From NCBI GenBank assembly GCA_023091665.1, contig JALJCQ010000012.1, positions 3,658,001-3,722,000 of the forward strand: 64,000 bases of DNA, given 5' to 3'. Position 1 is the first letter of the stretch. The number at the start of each line of letters is the position of its first letter. Shown one piece after another: positions 1 through 9,409 of the stretch. The notes beneath the pieces were generated by a model that had not been told where the DNA came from, made no database searches, and saw nothing but the letters and a program-made list of their open reading frames with translations. The translations under genes and the position numbers were made by a program. This DNA comes from Pythium myriotylum. Taxonomy: Eukaryota; Oomycota; Peronosporomycetes; Pythiales; Pythiaceae.

Positions 1-1986
1 TTTACTGTTGAGTACAAGCCGGGTCGGCTCAACGTGCTGGCGGACGCACTCTCTCGGCGTCCCGACTACGAGATGAACCATCTCACATCAGTTGCTTCTG
101 ATGTCTACGACTTGATTCGTGACGCAGGCGACGCACAATGTGCGGAGATCATTCGTGCTCTCAAGTCGTCCGACTCGGAGAAGTCTATCTCCCCTCGTGT
201 TCGAGCCCGACTCCATCGGTACACGTTCGAAGACGGCCTCCTGAAATATCAGGTCTCGAACAGCGAAGAAGCTCGCGTTGTCGTTCCTGCAGACGACGAC
301 CTGCGATATGTGATCGCGCATGGTGCCCACGACGCACCTGGTGCTGGCCATCTTGGCCGTGAGAAGACGTACGCGCTTCTCAGCCCAAGGTTTTGGTGGC
401 CCAAGATGTACAAGTGGGTGTCGCGGTATGTCCGCACGTGTGACGTCTGTCAACGAGTGAAGCCAAGTGCACACTCTCAGGCTCCGCTTCAGAGCTTGCC
501 TGTCCCCAGCGACTGCTGGCACTCAGTGAGCATGGACTTCTTCTTTGGCATGCCAAAGACGTCCGCTGGGCACAATGGTGTGCTGGTCTTTGTTGACCGT
601 TTGTCCAAGATGGTGCATCTTGTTCCGGTTTCGGATACCTGCACAGGTCTCGACTGTGCTCGACTTTTCGTCGACACCGTGTTTCAACTACACGGTCTCC
701 CCGACTCAATCGTATCGTATCGGGATCCCAGGTTCACTGGTGATTTCTGGGAAGGTCTCTTCCAGATCCTGGGCACCAGGCTCGACATGTCGACGACGGA
801 TCATCCGGAGACCGACGGTCAGACCGAGCGCACCAACCGCGTCGTCGAGGATATCCTCCGCTCGTATTGTGCGAGTGACCCACTCTCGTGGTGCGACCAC
901 CTCCCCATGGTGGAGTTCGCCATGAACAACTCTATTCATGCCTCGACAGGTCTGTCGCCGTTCTACGTGAACGGGTTGAGACACCCAGCGCTGCCGCTCT
1001 GCCTCATGGGCAGTTCCCAGTCTGGTAGGGGAGGGGCTCGGCAATTACTTGCCTCCCAGTTGGAAGGTGTTTCCAAGTCGGCGGAGCGCCGCAAGATCGA
1101 CGAGTTCTTGTCGACACATGTGAACGTCATCACCCGCGTGCGTGACGCGATGGCAGCTGCCCAAGATGTTCAGAAGGAACAAGCCGACAAACACGGTCGG
1201 AAGAACACGCATGTGTTCCAGCCAGGCGACTATGTGCTTGTTAGCACGAAGAACCTGTCTCAGAATGCTGTGTCCAGCTTGGGCAGCTCAAAGCTGCTCC
1301 CGAGATATATCGGCCCGTTCAAGGTGTTGAAGCGGAGTGGAAACTCCTACAGGGTCGACCTGCCAACATGGTTGCAGACGCACCCGACGTTCTACGTCGG
1401 CTTGCTCAAGCCATATCTCCGCCCTGATGGAGATGCATCAGACGAAGAGTCGTCGGAAACAATTCCAAGCGGAGTTGCCGCCGATATGCAACCACACACA
1501 GTCGCCCACGAGAACGTGCCAGTCACGGATGGTTCCTCCAGCGACTCTCTCGCAGTGCAGGGTTCTGCAAGTGGCGTGGTTCACCCACACAGCGAAGCGC
1601 CAAGACGCTCTGCACGGCTTGCTCAAGCTCGTCGAAGTCCGACATGGTCGTCAAATGCGACCGCAGCGTCGTCAATACGACGTCGGGTTACGTTTGCTGA
1701 ACCCGAAGGAACACGTCAGGTCCCCGACACTGGTGTCAAGACCAGAAGGAAAGCGCTGCGACCGGTGCGCGCTCCTTTGCCTGTGATCGACAGGAATGGC
1801 GAACGCCATTATCACGTCGAGTCTCTCGACAGTGTGCGTGTGCACAATGGCGTCCGCCAGCTCTTGGTTAAGTGGCTTGGATATCCAAGCAACCAGAGCT
1901 CCTGGGTTGATGAGAATATTCTCAGGCAAGATTGCTCTGATCTTGTTCGCGCATGCGAACATGATCATCCTGGATGGTTCCAGTAG
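1..1986 (+). CDS. Ty3/gypsy (chromovirus-like) Pol polyprotein, 3' part: RNase H tail, integrase, chromodomain
   Basis: The frame is open from base 1, so the protein begins outside the window. The first residues (VEYKPGRLNVLADALSRRPD) are the typical end of the gypsy RNase H domain. An HHCC zinc-binding integrase N-terminus follows, with His codons at 328 and 349 and Cys codons at 439 and 448. The integrase core then has Asp at 535-537 and Glu at 826-828 (in TDGQTER). The middle catalytic Asp, expected exactly 36 codons before that Glu, is a Tyr codon (TAT, 718-720) in the motif SYRDPRF, where the family normally has SDRDPRF. A chromodomain lies at about 1786-1965 (VKWLGYPSNQSSWVDENIL), which places the element with chromoviruses. 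The product would copy and integrate the element, but the Asp-to-Tyr change should inactivate strand transfer. The ORF is otherwise uninterrupted to the TAG at 1984-1986. Confidence 0.92.
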   Translation, partial: FTVEYKPGRLNVLADALSRRPDYEMNHLTSVASDVYDLIRDAGDAQCAEIIRALKSSDSEKSISPRVRARLHRYTFEDGLLKYQVSNSEEARVVVPADDDLRYVIAHGAHDAPGAGHLGREKTYALLSPRFWWPKMYKWVSRYVRTCDVCQRVKPSAHSQAPLQSLPVPSDCWHSVSMDFFFGMPKTSAGHNGVLVFVDRLSKMVHLVPVSDTCTGLDCARLFVDTVFQLHGLPDSIVSYRDPRFTGDFWEGLFQILGTRLDMSTTDHPETDGQTERTNRVVEDILRSYCASDPLSWCDHLPMVEFAMNNSIHASTGLSPFYVNGLRHPALPLCLMGSSQSGRGGARQLLASQLEGVSKSAERRKIDEFLSTHVNVITRVRDAMAAAQDVQKEQADKHGRKNTHVFQPGDYVLVSTKNLSQNAVSSLGSSKLLPRYIGPFKVLKRSGNSYRVDLPTWLQTHPTFYVGLLKPYLRPDGDASDEESSETIPSGVAADMQPHTVAHENVPVTDGSSSDSLAVQGSASGVVHPHSEAPRRSARLAQARRSPTWSSNATAASSIRRRVTFAEPEGTRQVPDTGVKTRRKALRPVRAPLPVIDRNGERHYHVESLDSVRVHNGVRQLLVKWLGYPSNQSSWVDENILRQDCSDLVRACEHDHPGWFQ

Positions 1987-2928
1987 GTGGGGCCGACCAC
2001 CTCCATCAAGATGAGAAGTGTCCCAAGTTCCTCAAGGAAGACGCTCAGTGGAGCACACGGAAGGTCCGTCTCAGTCAAGTCGACTGTCCCTGTCTACTAT
2101 AGACATGGGTACAAGACCCAAGCAGAAGGCCATGAAGATGGCGAGAACGCCGCGTTCGGCGCAGTCGAAGCATCGACAATGTCCGCCGACCTCATCGGTT
2201 GCGTTGGACAACGCTCGTATCAAGCCAGAGTGGCTGGCTCAGTTTGGTGTTGGTACACCGAGCAGTTCTCTGCGGTGTAGCCATCACGCCCGAGCGTGTG
2301 GCCGACAACACGAAGTTGTCCGGCAACGTCGTTGTTCGACTGCCACGGGTATCCCCGCACTCCACGCACTCAGTTGAGTCGCTGGATGAGGCTAGCCAGC
2401 CTCTCGAGTACTTGGTAGTACTCGCGGTGGATATCCACCGACACAATCTCCTGTATTAGACTGGACCCAGTTCTGGGCACCGTCAAGAGACGAAGTTTGC
2501 GAGATCGCATCGTACAGACCTGTACGCTTGCACGAGGCAAGGACCCACCGCACTGAGTGTGCGTGCCAAGTTTGGGCTTGCCGCGAGCTCTGCTCGCCTC
2601 GCAATGGTCGTCTGACCATGCCATTTTGGCTTGCCGCCGTTAGACGGCAAAATGGCCCAGTTCTGGGGGATCGTCATGATCCAGTGGTCGCTGGCGACCG
2701 CGCGCACGTCTGCATGCGTCTCATGACGCAGCGAGGTGTTGCGCCAAGCCGCTGCGGCTCTCGATCAGTCGTTGTCGAAAAATCGACACGCGACTTCGCG
2801 CTCATGGTCGCCATGAGTCTGTACCCATTTCCGTGTGGGTCCTCGGAAATTCCGTACTGGAATAGGCTCGTGTTCCTTTTCTAGGACACGGCTGTTCCTA
2901 AAGTAGGGACAAGGGTGTTCCTCATTTT
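1987..2928 (+). other. 3' untranslated stretch of the gypsy element
   Basis: This stretch lies between the Pol stop codon and the polypurine tract. It is about 0.94 kb with only short overlapping frames and no recognisable domain. It contains two short similar blocks around CCCAGTTCTGGG (about 2466 and 2657). I see no gene in it. Confidence 0.6.
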
Positions 2929-2940
2929 GGTGGGGGGTGG
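2929..2940 (+). promoter_or_regulatory. polypurine tract of the gypsy element
   Basis: GGTGGGGGGTGG lies immediately before the TGTAACGG that opens the 3' LTR. This is the expected plus-strand primer position in LTR retrotransposons. Confidence 0.75.
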
Positions 2941-3258
2941 TGTAACGGGGTACAAGGTTACACAAGTAGGTTAGGTTGTGTAGGTACATAATGTGTGTGG
3001 TCCACTTAGGGGAAAAGTTACCCTAAGTAGTGACTCTCTTTTATTAGATTCAGTAGGTGATATCCCTGGGTATTAGATACCAGGGATATCAGGTATAGGG
3101 GGGGGGGGGGGGGGGGGGATTATTCCCCAGGGGAATAATCTGAATACAATCAGTTCGCCTTCTGCCAAGTCCTTGGCGCTCGTCGACAGGGGTCGACTCG
3201 GAGCGGCTGCTCACGCTTCCTCAAGCGCAGGTGCTGTGTACGGTCGTGCACCGTTACA
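2941..3258 (+). mobile_element. 3' LTR of the Ty3/gypsy element (318 bp)
   Basis: It starts TGTAACGG and ends CCGTTACA, a perfect 8-bp terminal inverted repeat with the usual TG...CA ends, and it directly follows the polypurine tract. The 5' LTR and 5' target-site copy are outside the window, so length and ends rest on the termini alone. Inside are three hairpins (3004-3028, 3059-3090, 3118-3140) and a run of 21 G residues at 3098-3118. Confidence 0.85.
3059..3140. repeat. LTR-internal hairpins flanking a G21 homopolymer
   Basis: The first hairpin (3059-3090) has arms GATATCCCTGG and CCAGGGATATC, and the stem extends inward with a one-base bulge. A run of 21 Gs (3098-3118) follows. The second hairpin is perfect: GATTATTCCCC (3118-3128), one A, GGGGAATAATC (3130-3140). 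The exact G count may be an assembly estimate. Confidence 0.8.
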
Positions 3259-3445
3259 TCAGACCCCGCCTATCGATCACGATATCATAACGGGATCTGA
3301 GAGAGAGTGTGACGTGATCCAAGGGCAAGATCATAAGACGTAATTGGCAACAGAAATCGCAAGTGTTTGCTCTGGAAACAAAGGAGAGCATGCCTACCGA
3401 ATGACAACGAGCATGGTTCCTTCGCCACTCATACTGAAGTCAGGA
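3259..3445. other. short spacer, nothing recognised
   Basis: Sequence after the LTR. The first bases would be the target-site copy, but the partner is out of the window. I see no gene. Confidence 0.4.
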
Positions 3446-3995
3446 TTAGTCTTGTGCAGACCAAGACATCATTGGATTCAAAGGAATCAGGCAGTTTTTT
3501 TGGTTACTTGAAGTGATACGGTACTTAGCGACGGCGCCCAGCTTGGGCGAGAAGCCACGAAGCGAGATGGTGTCCGTTGTGACTGCTGCGTAGTAATGGT
3601 GCTCCAGCGGCTGCGAACCACCCGACGACACGAGCACCTGCATGAGCACGTGCGCGTTCGAGTCGTGAATGGTCGAGGCCTTGAGCATCAGCGCTCACGC
3701 AGCCTCGCCGACACACGTGAAGAGGTTCAAGTCGAGCGAGGTGCGGAAGAGTTTCTCGAGTGGATCGTCGTTCGTACGCCGTCGTTAAGGTTGTAATTCT
3801 AATTGCTCAGTCCGGAGACGGCGCTGGCGATGCAATCACCCCAGCCCCAGCACCGGTACCCGCCGTGAAGTAGGGAGAGAGCTGGAGCGCGACGTTGAGC
3901 AACGGGCAGTCTCCCCAGCGGTCAATATCGACGTAGGTGTCGTGATCGACGTTGGCGAAGACGCAGAAGCCCTTGCGCGGCCGGCGACGCGAGGC
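3446..3995 (-). pseudogene. decayed coding fragments of an unidentified gene
   Basis: On the minus strand two stretches read like real protein. The segment at about 3830-3995 includes FCVFANVDHDTYVDIDRWGD and LNVALQLSPYF. The segment at about 3490-3770 includes DDPLEKLFRTSLDLNLFTCV and ASTIHDSNAHVLMQVLVSSG. They are separated by frame changes and stops. I do not recognise the family. The fragment is cut on its 5' side by the LINE-B remnant that ends near 4017. Confidence 0.35.
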
Positions 3996-4016
3996 GTTCA
4001 ACGGAGAGCCAATGGA

Positions 4017-4486
4017 GATGATAACGAAGTTCAAGTCTATTGAGCACAGTAAATGTACTAATAGTTGGAGCTCTGTGCATCCTGGACTTACCGTGGGCCA
4101 ACCTGACTGGAGAGCCAGGGCTGGAAATGGGAAGCGGTGAGCTGGGGCAGGTCTGCATCGTAGGGCATGTCGGTGGGGTGACGGACTTGGCTCGAGAGGG
4201 CTCAGTCCGTCGCATGGGTGGCCAGCGCCGTGGCCATGGCGTTGTGAGCCCTCACTCGGTAGTGCCTGTGAGGGATGCGGACCATGTCGCAAGGTGTCGC
4301 ACTTGGTGGTAGAGCAGCCGGGGTGGTCGTTCTGTGGTGCCAATGCTCCCCGAGCTGCCGGAGAATGACTCCGCCGGTGCCGATGACCATGAGGCGCCAG
4401 CCGTTGGAGAGCCACTGGAGAGAGGCCAAGAAGTGCGCGCGAGAGGCACCGAAGCAGGAGCACAACACCGAGCACCAGCAATTAGG
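4017..4486 (-). mobile_element. LINE-B 3' fragment (RNase H end plus 3' tail)
   Basis: The minus strand encodes a frayed LINE RNase H, including SNGWRLMVIGTGGVILRQLG and, further on, RVRAHNAMATALATHATD. These correspond to the VVGDSALIL and RAYNKMADLAANIAMDT segments of the intact LINE at 49355-54627. It ends in SSQVGPR and a stop at about 4092. The LINE-B 3' tail follows at 4017-4075: reading on the minus strand, a TACATTT-like stretch, GCTCAATAGACTT, then ATCATC. The 5' end is truncated near 4487. Confidence 0.65.
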
Positions 4487-4515
4487 GTACATTTAATGCG
4501 CTCAGTGGACGTCGA
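4482..4515 (+). mobile_element. LINE-B 3' tail remnant, plus orientation
   Basis: ATTAGGGTACATTTAATGCG followed by CTCAGTGGACG matches the LINE-B tail seen at 54842-54892, but on the opposite strand to the adjoining LINE-B fragment. Boundaries and target duplication are not clear. Confidence 0.45.
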
Positions 4516-4539
4516 CGCTGGTAGCAGCTGGGCACCGTG

Positions 4540-4915
4540 CCCTTAGGCGCGCAACGTCGCCGCAGTTCTCCCGGAAGAGCTGCACTTGGAGTCTACCAGC
4601 ATCGACGTATTTGAAGACGCCGCGCTTCTAGTCGCAGGGCGGCCACGCCGTCGACCGTGGTGAGGTGCTGGACAACCCAGCCGGATCAGCGGCCCCAGCT
4701 GACGACCTTGCGCGTCAGGCCTTGCCTGTACGGGCACGTAGATGACGCTGCCGTACGGCATGTATGTGGGGTTCCTTTTCATTCTTGAAGAGGGTAACGT
4801 GGAGAGGCCGCAGAGCAGCCAGAGCGCCGAGACCTCGACCTTGACGGGGAGATGAGGCAGGGTTGAGCGCTGACACGGCCAATACTTCAGTGGTGCACTT
4901 CACCCCAGCCTACCC
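4540..4915 (-). pseudogene. decayed coding sequence, unidentified
   Basis: The minus strand reads in short open pieces (YMPYGSVIYVPVQARPD; VVQHLTTVDGVAALRLEARR) interrupted by stops and frame changes. It lies between two LINE-B remnants and could belong to the same disrupted host gene as 3446-3995. I cannot name it. Confidence 0.25.
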
Positions 4916-4919
4916 ACAC

Positions 4920-5287
4920 CCATAGAGAGGAACAAAGTGAAGCCTATTGAGCGCAATTAATGAACTTCTGTAAGTTCTATCCTTACCGTGAGCCGACTTG
5001 GCTTAGAAGCCAGCGTCGTAGTCTTGGACAACTCGCACTTTGATCACATTGTCTTGAGATCGCGCAGGTTGGCGGTGTCGTGTGCCAGACGCGCGAGGGG
5101 GTGGCTGAAAGTCGGAGAAGGAATAGTGGCGAGGAGGAAGTGGGATCTGTCGTCGCTGTTCATAAAGGAACCCTTGGCCGGCGCAAGACTTGCGCGCACA
5201 ATGACGAGGGCACTCGGCGGCCCATCCGCGGGCGCCGGGGTAATCGCGCCGCGCCGCACTCAATGTTGTTATGGGGTGCGCCAATAG
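4920..5287 (-). mobile_element. LINE-B 3' fragment, strongly decayed
   Basis: On the minus strand the end reads SQVGSR and a stop, then the tail TTCATTAATTGCGCTCAATAG (about 4933-4960). This parallels the SSQVGPR-stop-tail of the fragment at 4017-4486. Upstream, HPLARLAHDTANLRDLKTM is a weak counterpart of the RNase H segment RAYNKMADLAANIAMDT. Confidence 0.5.
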
Positions 5288-5290
5288 CGA

Positions 5291-5631
5291 CGCCCATCAG
5301 AGGACGACGAAGCCGCTTCTGACCTGCGGAGAAGAATTGAAGTCGATCAAGTGCGCTACTCTTCAGTGATTCCGCATTGAAGAGCAGTCGTGACTGTTTT
5401 TGTGGTCGCCAGAACGAGATCAAAGTGAGCCCAGCTGTTTGGGTAATTGGATCTATGTACGACCAGAGTGAGACTTTCGTCGAGATCTAGGTTGGGATCT
5501 GATCTCGAAATGATCTGAAAAGGATTCTTCCGTTTTCGAAAGCGGATGACGGTGGGAGAGATCCACTGCAGCTCAACTTTGGCCCCGACCGTCGAAGCTC
5601 CAACAGCCAGTCCCGGGAGAAGCTCTCTCCT
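5291..5631. other. no gene recognised
   Basis: Only short frames without domain character. No repeat unit was recognised here. Confidence 0.4.
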
Positions 5632-5961
5632 TCATGACGCCCTCGCTTCACCTACGGGCGCACGTAAGTGGAGTGGCAGTGCGCTGTGTGCGACGACATA
5701 GAGCAGTACGGTAATGGACAGCAAATCAAAGGAGCAGTGTCCTAAAGCAACGTTGGAATTTCTGTCCCTACTTACATCACATACGCTCATAAATACTTCA
5801 ACCAACTCCACGCACGTTCGTGCGTGATCACGTTCAATGCATAACGTTCGCGTCACATCATCACGCTGCGGAATTCGATAATCGAGGTCATTTCCAATAT
5901 CCAGAGCTTCCCGTGCGAATGCACGGCATTGTGATCCGTGTTTCACTGAATACACTCGCAT
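5632..5961 (-). CDS. hypothetical 109-aa ORF, possibly a fragment of a membrane-protein family
   Basis: The ORF contains CRAFAREALDIGNDLDYRIP. A homologous, decayed coding stretch (CRAFAREALDIGIDLEYQIL) is present on the minus strand at about 46070-46145, and a shorter match occurs near 9386-9412. The differences between copies are partly synonymous, so this peptide was once under coding selection. A hydrophobic stretch (DLLSITVLLYVVAHSALPL) lies near the C-terminus. The ATG sits in the right arm of a perfect hairpin (5944-5998), so the true N-terminus is probably lost. The family is not recognised. Confidence 0.3.
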   Translation of the reverse strand: MRVYSVKHGSQCRAFAREALDIGNDLDYRIPQRDDVTRTLCIERDHARTCVELVEVFMSVCDVSRDRNSNVALGHCSFDLLSITVLLYVVAHSALPLHLRAPVGEARAS

Positions 5962-5998
5962 CTTCTATATAATATAGAAGATGCGAGTGTATTCAGTG
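5944..5998. repeat. perfect hairpin, 26-bp arms, 3-base loop
   Basis: Bases 5944-5969 are the exact reverse complement of 5973-5998, with loop TAA. The arms include the ATG of the ORF at 5632-5961. There is no terminator-like T run. Confidence 0.95.
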
Positions 5999-6218
5999 TG
6001 GCTCCAAAGATAGTATAATATATTAAGTTACAATCCGGACAAAGTACCCGTGTTCGCGCTCACGTAGTACTAGTAATATAATAGCAAAGGTGGGCCTGAG
6101 ATGGAGGTGGGATCTCGAAGTTTGGAGTCGTCGACTAGTAACAGTAGGCCCAAAGCAAAAACAAAGTGGGAGGAAAGTTGCACGAATGTTGTTTTTGACC
6201 GACTGGGTCAAAATTCAA

Positions 6219-6909
6219 ATAGAATATTCGTTTATGACATGTATGATATAACAAGGACAAGACACGGATCACATTCAAGCATTTCTACAAAATCATACTC
6301 CATACTATGAAGTATACTTATAAAAACAATCTTGATCACGCTATTCGTATCATGGGGAAACTCTGGACTAGACTCTGGATATAAAAATTGTGATTCTCGC
6401 TGCGGCGCTGCGGCTCGAGAGTGGCTGGGGTACCTATTCGCAGTGGTAGAACTCGTCTGTGCGTCTAACAAACGAATTCTTTCTCCCTCCACAGGCGTTG
6501 ATTTCTCCTTCCGATTCGATTTCGCGGAAATGTTGAAACGAGAGAACGATCGCTAATGAGTTTGTTCTCTGGATGTTTATCCCGAGTTTCACCTTGATCC
6601 GAACAGCGTACCAAGACTTGATTTATTTGTATACGTCATAATATGATAGTATGATATACAGACTATCTGATGGGATTCGTGTCTTTTTATCGTTATATAC
6701 GATAAATGTCGAAAATGATATAGTCGTATTCGTGTGACAGTGTCGCAATTCACAGCGGCCGCGTCCGACAAACGTCGTACATTTTCCCCCAACTGACATT
6801 GAACGCCACTGAAATAGACTGGAAAATGATGAACCGACCAACAATTAGCCTGTTGGGAGACTTCGTCTGACAATTCGCAGACGCCAAACGCTGTCCAGAT
6901 CGCAATAGG
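6219..6909. other. AT-rich upstream region, no gene recognised
   Basis: Leader region of the ORF at 6910 inside the putative element. Only short frames. A block at 6565-6590 (GTTCTCTGGATGTTTATC) resembles a hairpin sequence at 44509-44532. Confidence 0.35.
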
Positions 6910-7872
6910 ATGTCGAAGGTCAGTGCCGCCGAGGTCCGTGCCTCATGCGCTTTCGCGTCTTTGCCACCGCATTTTGAGAATCCGAGTGATGAACTGTGCG
7001 ATAGTAGCGTATCCCGCATGTACCCGAAGCTTGCGACAGAGAACCACCTCCGTGGTGTGCTGCGCCTGTGCCTGGCATCGCTGGTGTTTCATTCTCGGGC
7101 ACTGAAGCAGCTTCTGCCTCCGACCCATCCTCTGTTCAGCACGTACATTTTCCGAGAGCGCCATCTACTGGACCAGTTGTTCACGAGAGTGACAGTGCTA
7201 GACGAGTGGATGAAGCCAACCGGCATTCCACCGCACGTTGTCCTGTACAAGCAACAGCAAAAGACTCAAGAGTCTGTTGAGCGTCTACCAAGCATCGTAC
7301 TGGCGGGTATGTCCGATCTGATCGAGGAGAAGGGTGTGTGTGCTGGCAACATCACACACAGCCTCCTCAAAGAAACAATCAGAGACCTGATCAGTGACAT
7401 CACCACATCATCGGACGCCAATCCACCTCCACAGTCATCGCCACCCACTGACTATCTGCTACACTTCTGGGGCAACAAGCTCTACGCTCTCCCAGAGGAC
7501 TTCGACTTCCCACGAGTCGAGACGTTCGCAGCATGGAAGCTCTGGTGGTTTGGCAACAAGGCTCTCAAACACCCGCCCTACAAAGCGATCAGTACCGTGG
7601 ATCTATCCACGCGCAAGAAGCAGCAAACATTCTCAGAGTGGAAGGCGATGATGAAGCACATCATCGAGTGTGTGGAAGAAGCCACAGCGCGGCCTATGCC
7701 ACAAAAGCCAACGGAGGAAGAGGCTGATGCGCTGTATGTCATTGCGAAGGGACTCCTCCCGATCGAGCCAGCAACAGAAAAGTCGCGCAAGCGACGCTCG
7801 ACTCAACTACGCATGGTGACGGCGCTTCGGCTTGTTCGTGAAGCCAAACGCCGCCAACTGACTGAATCATGA
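6910..7872 (+). CDS. conserved hypothetical protein of a repeated family (320 aa)
   Basis: An uninterrupted 320-aa ORF starting at ATG 6910 and stopping at TGA 7870-7872. Visible segments are HLRGVLRLCLASLVFHSRAL, THPLFSTYIF, MKPTGIPPHVVLYKQQQKTQ, EEKGVCAGNITHSLLKETI, a tryptophan-rich WKLWWFGNKALKHPPYKAI, and a basic C-terminal tail (SRKRRSTQLRMVTALRLVREAKRR). The order of these motifs is kept in a broken paralogue at 16690-17422, so it is a multicopy family. There is no signal peptide or membrane segment. The basic tail and repeated occurrence between inverted repeats suggest a DNA-binding protein of a mobile element or virus-like origin. That is inference, and I do not recognise a named domain. 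Confidence 0.7.
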   Translation: MSKVSAAEVRASCAFASLPPHFENPSDELCDSSVSRMYPKLATENHLRGVLRLCLASLVFHSRALKQLLPPTHPLFSTYIFRERHLLDQLFTRVTVLDEWMKPTGIPPHVVLYKQQQKTQESVERLPSIVLAGMSDLIEEKGVCAGNITHSLLKETIRDLISDITTSSDANPPPQSSPPTDYLLHFWGNKLYALPEDFDFPRVETFAAWKLWWFGNKALKHPPYKAISTVDLSTRKKQQTFSEWKAMMKHIIECVEEATARPMPQKPTEEEADALYVIAKGLLPIEPATEKSRKRRSTQLRMVTALRLVREAKRRQLTES

Positions 7873-8159
7873 AAAGCGGCCTAGTTTTAGCCAATAGTCA
7901 TTGAGTACGACAACTGTCAGACGAATGCTCAACACAATTGTTTAGGTGAATGTTGACCCAGTCGGTCAAGAACGACATTCGGGTAACATTCTCTCCATTT
8001 TTATTCGTTCGAATCCAAAGTTAGAGACCTTATTGTGGGATTTGAGTTTTTTGCCGCCCACACCAGGGTCTTAATCTGCCGCGCGAAACGGGTGTAAATA
8101 AGGGTTACAAAGTAGGGTTATGAAGGGTACGAATTGGTTACGTCATTGGAAATCGGAGA

Positions 8160-8435
8160 TTGTGGTGGTGTGGGAGGCCCATGTACGGGAGCGAGCTTAG
8201 GTGGTGGGCAGTGACGCTCGTGTACGCCTATGCCGTGCCAGAGGCCACTGTCGCTCGAATTCTAGGAGTGTCGTCACGAGCTGTGGGGCGCTGGTTCAAG
8301 CAGTCACGTGCTCGCGAAGGCGCGCGATCGGCGGACGTCGTACCCGCCCCACGTCGTCGAACACATTTCTACGTACGTAATAGGAATAGTGGTGCGGCTG
8401 GTCTTCCCAATCTCGCCTACCTACCTTCACTGTGA
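8160..8435 (+). pseudogene. N-terminal remnant of a Tc1/IS630-like transposase (helix-turn-helix)
   Basis: YGSELRWWAVTLVYAYAVPE followed by TVARILGVSSRAVGRWFKQS reads as a homeodomain-like helix-turn-helix of DDE transposases. The next family segment (YPPHVVEHISTYV) is present in another frame from about 8320, so there is a frameshift near 8300. No catalytic DDE region follows. Confidence 0.5.
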
Positions 8436-8789
8436 GACTGTAGAGCATATAAATTTGCAGGTGGACGATTTGGAGTCTTGTTCTGGCACAATGCCGCTCG
8501 GGCTACGGCTTTCTGGCGGTCGACAAGCACAAATCTGCGTCCAACCGATTTGGAAGCAGACCACTACGCGTTAATCGGGGATCAAGAATGCAGTTTCCAA
8601 ACTAACAGGGGTTACTTTGCGTATTTATACGTTTGTTGAGGGTTATATACGCAATTTGAAGCTCTAAATCTGCCAGATTTGCTATTCATTTGGACAAATA
8701 AGTTGAATCCCACACTACTTACTCACCATGGCGGATGCCGTGGTGAAGAACGCGACACAGGAACTACCAGTCATGCGCATAACCATGAA

Positions 8790-8946
8790 GACTAGATCTG
8801 CTACTCACACCTGCCCGAACTCGAAGTCTCCGACTCATCCCTAGCCAAATTGACCCACGGTAACTAGGATTGTAGCTAATACAACTACTATGATACACTA
8901 TTCTCGCTCAAAAGACTTCAACTTCGTCCTCATCACCAGATCTTTC
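8790..8946 (+). mobile_element. LINE-B 3' end remnant
   Basis: It contains a frame ending HLPELEVSDSSLAKLTHGN and a stop, parallel to the SDLRPWLHSQVDPL end of the copy at 54713-54892. A degraded tail follows (CGCTCAAAAGACTTCAACTT, then TCCTCATCACC). The coding part is mostly lost. Confidence 0.45.
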
Positions 8947-8989
8947 CTTACTCTCAAGCCCGCCTTTTCTACGAAGACGACGACATCCG

Positions 8990-9409
8990 TTACCATGCCG
9001 GGAGACGATGCGTTCGTGACACCGCGCGTACAGGCTGCAAGTTCGCTGTCCGAAGTTCGTACAATTTCAGGCCGTCCTTAATCGACTGCAAACCGAGCGT
9101 GGCTAGTATTCCTGTGATCGATGTCTCGTGATTGTAGAAGTTAGGGATGACTCTGATAAGCGGCGAGCTGAGGAAGCTGCCGTTAGTCTGGAATAGATCG
9201 TACGACGTGTCATCTCCGGAGGTGTCGCTCCAGCCGGACGGCACGTCGACGCTGTCAGTCTGGTTCGTGAGCACGCTGAGCATTAGCACGAAGATGAAGG
9301 AGATCACGACCTCGAGAAACGTCACAATTATTGATGCCACTAAGCTGAGGTACTCATTCGTTTCGGATAAAATTGCTCCGTGTGTGAATATCCAGAGCTT
9401 CCCGGGCAA
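8990..9409 (-). CDS. hypothetical 139-aa ORF with one strong membrane segment, probably a gene fragment
   Basis: The ORF has one long hydrophobic segment near residues 20-47 (VASIIVTFLEVVISFIFVLM), followed by a hydrophilic region with possible N-glycosylation sites. Its first codons overlap the short block ATATCCAGAGCTTCCCG that also occurs at 5899 and 46106. I infer a fragment of a dispersed membrane-protein family. No name can be given. Confidence 0.3.
   Translation of the reverse strand: MPGKLWIFTHGAILSETNEYLSLVASIIVTFLEVVISFIFVLMLSVLTNQTDSVDVPSGWSDTSGDDTSYDLFQTNGSFLSSPLIRVIPNFYNHETSITGILATLGLQSIKDGLKLYELRTANLQPVRAVSRTHRLPAW

Larger units (their letters stand above)
6173..7991. mobile_element. 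candidate DNA transposon with about 45-bp terminal inverted repeats around the ORF at 6910
   Basis: The left repeat (6173-6218) and the reverse complement of the right repeat (7945-7991) agree at most positions, with an exact core TTGACCGACTGGGTCAA. Weaker similarity extends outward. The only good ORF in between is 6910-7872. I could not find a convincing target-site duplication, so the true ends are uncertain. Confidence 0.45.

Noticed and set aside
3995..4110. Possible intron on the minus strand (GTAAGT near 4091 to a tract near 4020)
   Set aside because: The 'intron' is the stop codon and 3' tail of a LINE-B fragment. The same stop-plus-tail arrangement occurs at 4920-4990 and at 54790-54892.
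4003..4421. Apparent target duplication GGAGAGCCAATGGAGA / GGAGAGCCACTGGAGA
   Set aside because: The right copy lies inside the LINE RNase H coding sequence, which continues beyond it, so it cannot mark the element border.
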